Shown: positions 34,473-37,609 of the stretch, piece by piece
How the letters are laid out: every line of letters begins with the position of its first letter
Position numbering within the stretch: the first letter of the stretch is position 1
Assembly (NCBI GenBank): GCA_947175035.1
Contig: CAMWLG010000030.1
Location: 1 to 37,609, forward strand
Direction: 5' to 3'
Source: an uncultured Lachnospiraceae bacterium
GTDB lineage: Bacteria; Bacillota; Clostridia; Lachnospirales; Lachnospiraceae
Length of the DNA: 37,609 bases
Made by a program: the position numbers and the translations under genes
The notes under the pieces: generated by a model
Told to the model about the DNA's origin: nothing
What the model saw: the letters and a program-made list of their open reading frames with translations, nothing else
The model's database searches: none

Positions 34473-35693
34473 TCATTCCATATTTTCTATTTTTTCAAAA
34501 AATAAGTGAATCTCTGTCTGCTCTCTATTATTATTATGGTTTTCTACCATCTCCGCGTTATTTTTTATCTCTTCATATTTTTCCTGATAAGTCGAAAACT
34601 TACTCTTGTATAGATTTCTAATTACTCCGTTCCAATAATAAGTCAGTACAAATGTATTGTTATCTTCCTGCACAAAAATGAAGTTAATCTCCTCGTTCAA
34701 AACATCATTGGCACTATAATAAACATAATAGGCATCCTCATAGGTCAGTTGCAGCTGTTCTTCAACAAAAGAAACTGCTTTCTTCTTTAGTTCCGGCAAA
34801 AGAACATCTGCTTCTGTAACGGCAGGAATTTTTTTCTCCATATTTCCTCCGCTCTTGAATGCTCTGGCTAAACTTCCATCTTTGACATCAATACAGAAAT
34901 AATAATGTGTCCGATTGGGGAAATCCGTCCAATTCACTTGATAGAATTCCGTTTTATCCGCTATCGTAACATCGTCTCTAAAATAGTGATTGTTCTTCAA
35001 ACCTTCTCCGGTAATACCATAAATTTTTATCAGCCATTCCTCTGCGATCTCCATCGCTTCTTCTTCCGTGATACCGCCGTTTTCTATGACCTCCGCTTTC
35101 TTTTGTTCCTTGCGTTCTTTCTGTTTCGCAATCTCATCGGCATATTCTTCTTTGTATCGCTCAGCCAATGCAAAATCCCTTTTCGCATCAAAATCTATGA
35201 TCTGCAGCATTTCTTCCTCTGTCAGTTCCCTATCCGGCAGGTAAAATGTACCATTGGACACCAGAAAACAAAACCCAAGTATTTCCGCTTCCTCTGCGCT
35301 TTCTGTCTGCACCAGTTCTCCTTCCGGGAAAATACCCTCCAGATATTTTTGGACGAGTTCTCCCATTTTCCTTTTTTCTTCCTCCGTATATGCTCTGGTG
35401 AAACCATCTGCACCCACTTTTTGATCATCCAAATCATCTAACAGCGCTCTCAATTCTTCTTTCGGTACTTGTTCCATGCGCTCCTGCATCAGTGAATTGA
35501 CAAACGCACGTACCGGAACACTAAACACTCCCGATAAGACGGCAACAATCACAGCTGCCGCTGCCATATTGGAAAAACGCAGTTTTTTTCTCTTTGTGGC
35601 TGTTTTTACCTTTTGAATAATTTCTTTCTGCATTGCTTCTGTGATATTTATGGAGTTTACCGCATCCTGTAAGTTTTCTATTTCTCTTTTCAT
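34473..35693 (-). CDS. membrane-bound anti-sigma-like protein
   Basis: The 406-residue product has a short cytoplasmic N-terminus (about 1-40; helical, Lys-rich), one membrane helix (about 42-60; AAAAVIVAVLSGVFSV), and a large outside part with charged helices and a PepSY-like segment (GGITEEEAMEIAEEWL). The layout, and the position 55 bp after an ECF sigma gene on the same strand, fit an anti-sigma factor that holds the sigma at the membrane; the N-terminus has no zinc-binding HxxxCxxC motif. ATG 35693 is chosen for AAAAGGAG just upstream. The activating signal is unknown. The local sequence is more AT-rich than the rest of the window. Confidence 0.72.
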   Translation of the reverse strand: MKREIENLQDAVNSINITEAMQKEIIQKVKTATKRKKLRFSNMAAAAVIVAVLSGVFSVPVRAFVNSLMQERMEQVPKEELRALLDDLDDQKVGADGFTRAYTEEEKRKMGELVQKYLEGIFPEGELVQTESAEEAEILGFCFLVSNGTFYLPDRELTEEEMLQIIDFDAKRDFALAERYKEEYADEIAKQKERKEQKKAEVIENGGITEEEAMEIAEEWLIKIYGITGEGLKNNHYFRDDVTIADKTEFYQVNWTDFPNRTHYYFCIDVKDGSLARAFKSGGNMEKKIPAVTEADVLLPELKKKAVSFVEEQLQLTYEDAYYVYYSANDVLNEEINFIFVQEDNNTFVLTYYWNGVIRNLYKSKFSTYQEKYEEIKNNAEMVENHNNNREQTEIHLFFEKIENME

Positions 35694-35748
35694 AATCAGG
35701 CTCCTTTTCACTACTTCATTTCAAACAACATATGAATAAATTTATGTG

Positions 35749-36198
35749 CTATTCCAACATGGATCTCATTTCTTCTCTCCCCCTTTGCATACGCTTTTTC
35801 ACTGCCTGAACAGATATTCCGAGCATTTGGGCAATTTCAGCACTTTTATATCCCTCGACATAATGCAGATAAATAACAATCTTCAATTTATCCGGCAGTC
35901 TGACCAACGCCTCCAGTGCCTCGCTCTGCTCCGGCATTTCACAATGCGCAGTGATTTCTTCTATATCAGTGTGTGGATGTCTCATCCGCTGTCTGTGAAT
36001 GTCACGACATCGATTTGTCGCTACTTTAATAAGCCACGCCTTTTCATGTTCTTTGTCGCGGAAATCAATCGCTTTTTCTATGTAGCGGCAGAACGTATCC
36101 TGTAGTACATCCTGCGCGTCCTGTTCATTGCACAAAATAACCATGCAGATCTTAAAGAGCATATTACTGTATTCCTCTACCAGATTTTCTATCGACAT
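35749..36198 (-). CDS. ECF-type sigma factor
   Basis: The 149-residue protein has sigma region 2 (CNEQDAQDVLQDTFCRYI and KAWLIKVATNRCRD, about residues 23-65) and region 4 with a helix-turn-helix (LPDKLKIVIYLHYVEG, YKSAEIAQMLGISVQAVKKR, about 100-140), without region 3, as in ECF sigma factors. It should direct RNA polymerase to genes responding to an envelope or other outside signal, under control of the membrane partner encoded next. AGGTAGGAAA precedes ATG 36198. An ECF-like promoter motif 24 bp upstream suggests autoregulation. Confidence 0.92.
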   Translation of the reverse strand: MSIENLVEEYSNMLFKICMVILCNEQDAQDVLQDTFCRYIEKAIDFRDKEHEKAWLIKVATNRCRDIHRQRMRHPHTDIEEITAHCEMPEQSEALEALVRLPDKLKIVIYLHYVEGYKSAEIAQMLGISVQAVKKRMQRGREEMRSMLE

Positions 36199-36221
36199 TT
36201 TCCTACCTCTTATATTTTAAA

Positions 36222-36248
36222 CACGCAGAAAGAAGATAAAAGGTGACA
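36222..36248 (-). promoter_or_regulatory. candidate ECF-type autoregulated promoter
   Basis: On the minus strand TGTCACC (36248-36242) is followed after 16 bp by CGTG (36225-36222), close to the TG(A/T)AAC - 16 bp - CGT pattern of many Firmicute ECF promoters. It lies 24 bp before the sigma gene, where autoregulation is common. No sigma-A promoter of comparable quality is seen in this gap. Confidence 0.4.
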
Positions 36249-36271
36249 AAAAGAATCAAGCGTACCACATA

Positions 36272-36309
36272 CAAAAAGGATGGCAATTCCTACACGGCAT
36301 TACCATCCT
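36272..36309 (-). terminator. intrinsic terminator of the small membrane protein gene
   Basis: AGGATGGCAAT (36277-36287) pairs with ATTACCATCCT (36299-36309) with one mismatch; on the minus strand TTTTTG follows. It ends the transcript of the gene at 36333-36713 before the ECF promoter. Confidence 0.75.
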
Positions 36310-36332
36310 AAAAGCTTATGAAAAGCTTGTGC

Positions 36333-36713
36333 TTATTTAATATAGATGTGATGTTCTCCTGACATTAATGAAATGAGAGACGCAAATTCATTCGTATATC
36401 CTTTGGGCCAATAACAAATATCCTCACGCATAAACACCGGCAGGAATGCGAACCAAATGAAGATTATAACCGGAATCAGCCACTTGCACATTAAAACATT
36501 TTGTTTCTGCTTCGCCAGAACAACTGCCAGCACGAAACATGCCAACATAATAATGATATTGTAAATTAGCACAATTTCCCGAATTAAGACAGGATGAAAT
36601 GCATAAAACAAATCATCCTCCAAAAAGGTAATACCATATGGTATTCCATTCGTCAATCCCATTATCCAAAGAATCAAAAACATACTTAAATAGGCAATGG
36701 CATATTTCTTCAT
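36333..36713 (-). CDS. small membrane protein of unknown function (126 aa)
   Basis: No family is recognised. The 126-residue product has three hydrophobic segments (about 4-24, 46-68 and 78-95) with a short hydrophilic loop after the first and a polar tail. AAAAGGGGG lies 8 bp before ATG 36713. It has its own good promoter (36834-36862) and terminator (36272-36309), so it is a separate transcript between two sigma factor genes. A 31-codon open frame ends in the overlap ATGA at its start. Confidence 0.65.
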   Translation of the reverse strand: MKKYAIAYLSMFLILWIMGLTNGIPYGITFLEDDLFYAFHPVLIREIVLIYNIIIMLACFVLAVVLAKQKQNVLMCKWLIPVIIFIWFAFLPVFMREDICYWPKGYTNEFASLISLMSGEHHIYIK

Positions 36714-36805
36714 ATAAGCGCCCCCTTTTCTATTTCCAAGTTCAAAATTATCCTACACTGCACCACTTCACGAAATCTCTTTCCCCAGTAGAGCCCATCG
36801 GACAT
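36710..36805 (-). CDS. possible 31-codon leader ORF overlapping the membrane protein start
   Basis: From ATG 36805 a 31-residue frame (MSDGLYWGKRFREVVQ...) ends in TGA that overlaps the ATG of the next gene as ATGA, the usual layout for translational coupling. AGGAGG is at 36813-36808, only two bases from this ATG. The same site is nine bases from ATG 36798, which opens a different 16-residue frame ending at 36748. One of the two is probably translated; which one is open. No function is known. Confidence 0.3.
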   Translation of the reverse strand: MSDGLYWGKRFREVVQCRIILNLEIEKGALI

Positions 36806-36833
36806 CTCCTCCTAATTTTCACGAATTTATTTT

Positions 36834-36862
36834 ATTATACTTTTCAATACACTATTTTTCAA
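36834..36862 (-). promoter_or_regulatory. sigma-A promoter of the small membrane protein gene
   Basis: Minus-strand TTGAAA (36862-36857) and TATAAT (36839-36834) are separated by 17 bp. The predicted transcript has a leader of about 110 bases carrying a strong AGGAGG site and one or two short open frames. Confidence 0.65.
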
Positions 36863-36967
36863 CAGATTTTATAACTTGTATTAAGTTCCTGAAAGTTTTT
36901 TCCTCTTTCTGCGATTTAAGAGATAGAAGGCAGATTTTGATGTTGCAAAAAGAATGGAGGATTCCTA

Positions 36968-37030
36968 ATGAAAACTTTATGCATCCAAAACAGGGGACAG
37001 CCCTGCCTGGATACGAACATGAAATCATGA
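36968..37030 (+). CDS. possible 20-residue peptide upstream of the second sigma factor gene
   Basis: ATG 36968 is preceded by GGAGG with a 7-base gap and opens a 20-residue frame (MKTLCIQNRGQPCLDTNMKS) ending at TGA 37030, 34 bp before the sigma factor gene. It has two cysteines and no signal sequence. It could be a leader peptide or a chance frame. The candidate promoter for the next gene overlaps its end. Confidence 0.3.
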   Translation: MKTLCIQNRGQPCLDTNMKS

Positions 37031-37036
37031 TATACT
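37008..37036 (+). promoter_or_regulatory. candidate extended -10 promoter for the second sigma factor gene
   Basis: TGATATACT (37028-37036) is an extended -10; TGGATA (37008-37013) lies 17 bp upstream as a poor -35. The predicted start falls about 20 bp before the sigma gene's initiation codon, which leaves room for its GAGAGGA site. Confidence 0.4.
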
Positions 37037-37064
37037 TATGAAACAAGAATGAGAGGAAAAGCTT

Positions 37065-37609
37065 ATGGAAGATACCGAAATCGTTACTTTGCTCTGGCAA
37101 CGCAGTGAATCCGCTCTGGATGAGATCCTACGCCGGTATGGCAGGCTACTGAAAAATTTTGCGGGGCGAATCCTTCCCACGGCGCAGGATGCCGAGGAAT
37201 GCGTCAATGATACCCTGCTGGACATCTGGAATACCGTTCCCCCAAAACGTCCCGCATCGATTGCTTCCTATGCTGTCATGCTGACCAGACGGCGATCCAT
37301 AGACCGTCTCCGACACCTGACGGCCAAAAAGCGGGGGGGAGGCGTCTATCTGGTCGCTCTGGATGAGCTGGAGGACTGCATTCCCGGAGGGGCCGCATTT
37401 GATGAGGATGCCGAAGAACTGCGGCAGGCTATCAACGAATTTCTTGCCGGACTGTCCAACCAGGACCGAATCCTCTTCATGGGCCGATACTTTGCTCTTG
37501 AATCCATAGAATCACTGGCAGAAAGTAACCGGATGACCAAAAACACGATAAATGTCCGCCTCTCCAGAATGCGGAAGAAGCTGAAAAACCATCTGACAGA
37601 AAGGGGAAT
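37065..37609 (+). CDS. second ECF-type sigma factor (gene runs off the right edge)
   Basis: From ATG 37065, preceded by GAGAGGAAAAGC, the frame stays open to the window edge for 181 residues. Region 2 is visible as LDEILRRYGRLLKNFAGR, AQDAEECVNDTLLDIWN and IASYAVMLTRRRSIDRLR; region 4 as LSNQDRILFMGRYFALES and the helix-turn-helix NRMTKNTINVRLSRMRKKL near residues 155-175. These fit an ECF-like sigma-70 factor; the whole domain set is seen, so only a C-terminal tail is missing. The next gene, probably an anti-sigma factor, lies outside the window. It differs clearly in sequence from the sigma factor encoded at 35749-36198. Confidence 0.88.
   Translation, partial: MEDTEIVTLLWQRSESALDEILRRYGRLLKNFAGRILPTAQDAEECVNDTLLDIWNTVPPKRPASIASYAVMLTRRRSIDRLRHLTAKKRGGGVYLVALDELEDCIPGGAAFDEDAEELRQAINEFLAGLSNQDRILFMGRYFALESIESLAESNRMTKNTINVRLSRMRKKLKNHLTERG

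Overview
The window looks like a chromosomal segment of a spore-forming, probably motile anaerobe of the Lachnospiraceae (Firmicutes, Clostridia). The inference rests on a group B-type [FeFe] hydrogenase start, spoVAD and spoVAE, a DUF5721-like protein, purine-rich AGGAGG ribosome sites, mid-range GC, and many Cache/GGDEF/EAL/LytTR signalling genes. No rRNA, tRNA, CRISPR array or transposase was seen.

Layout. 1-4.9 kb: truncated hydrogenase gene, DUF5721-like gene, then a leftward sporulation cluster (spoVAD, a 79-residue unknown, ridA, spoVAE) with a sigma-G-like promoter, and trpS upstream of it. 4.9-13.4 kb: a membrane protein of unknown function, an NAD-dependent epimerase coupled to a serpin lipoprotein, a divergent GH2 glycosidase, and a calcium-type P-type ATPase whose stop codon overlaps that of the GH2 gene. 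13.4-15.2 kb: a 172-bp palindromic element that looks like a MITE, followed by a soluble CZB-domain chemoreceptor. 15.2-22.2 kb: a leftward peptide-type ABC transporter (binding protein, two permeases, fused double ATPase) with a zinc-ribbon/LRR membrane protein downstream.

22.3-32.2 kb is the most striking part. One tightly packed leftward operon holds a twice-repeated unit: a lipoprotein solute-binding protein followed by a membrane receptor with a Cache-like outside domain. The first receptor ends in PAS-GGDEF-EAL (c-di-GMP turnover); the second ends in PAS-like, GGDEF-like, GAF-like, HisKA, HATPase and REC domains (phosphorelay). The two binding proteins are close paralogues, the two receptor sensor domains are recognisably related, and there is no permease or ATPase in the operon. 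I infer that the binding proteins serve as ligand-presenting co-receptors, so that related ligands feed one c-di-GMP branch and one phosphorelay branch.

32.3-34.2 kb: a terminated leftward operon of two unrecognised proteins and a LytTR response regulator; it abuts the start of the receptor operon. 34.2-37.0 kb is more AT-rich and holds an ECF sigma factor with a membrane anti-sigma-like partner, a small membrane protein, and two very short open frames with good ribosome sites. The window ends inside a second ECF-type sigma factor gene on the plus strand, which is open at the right edge.
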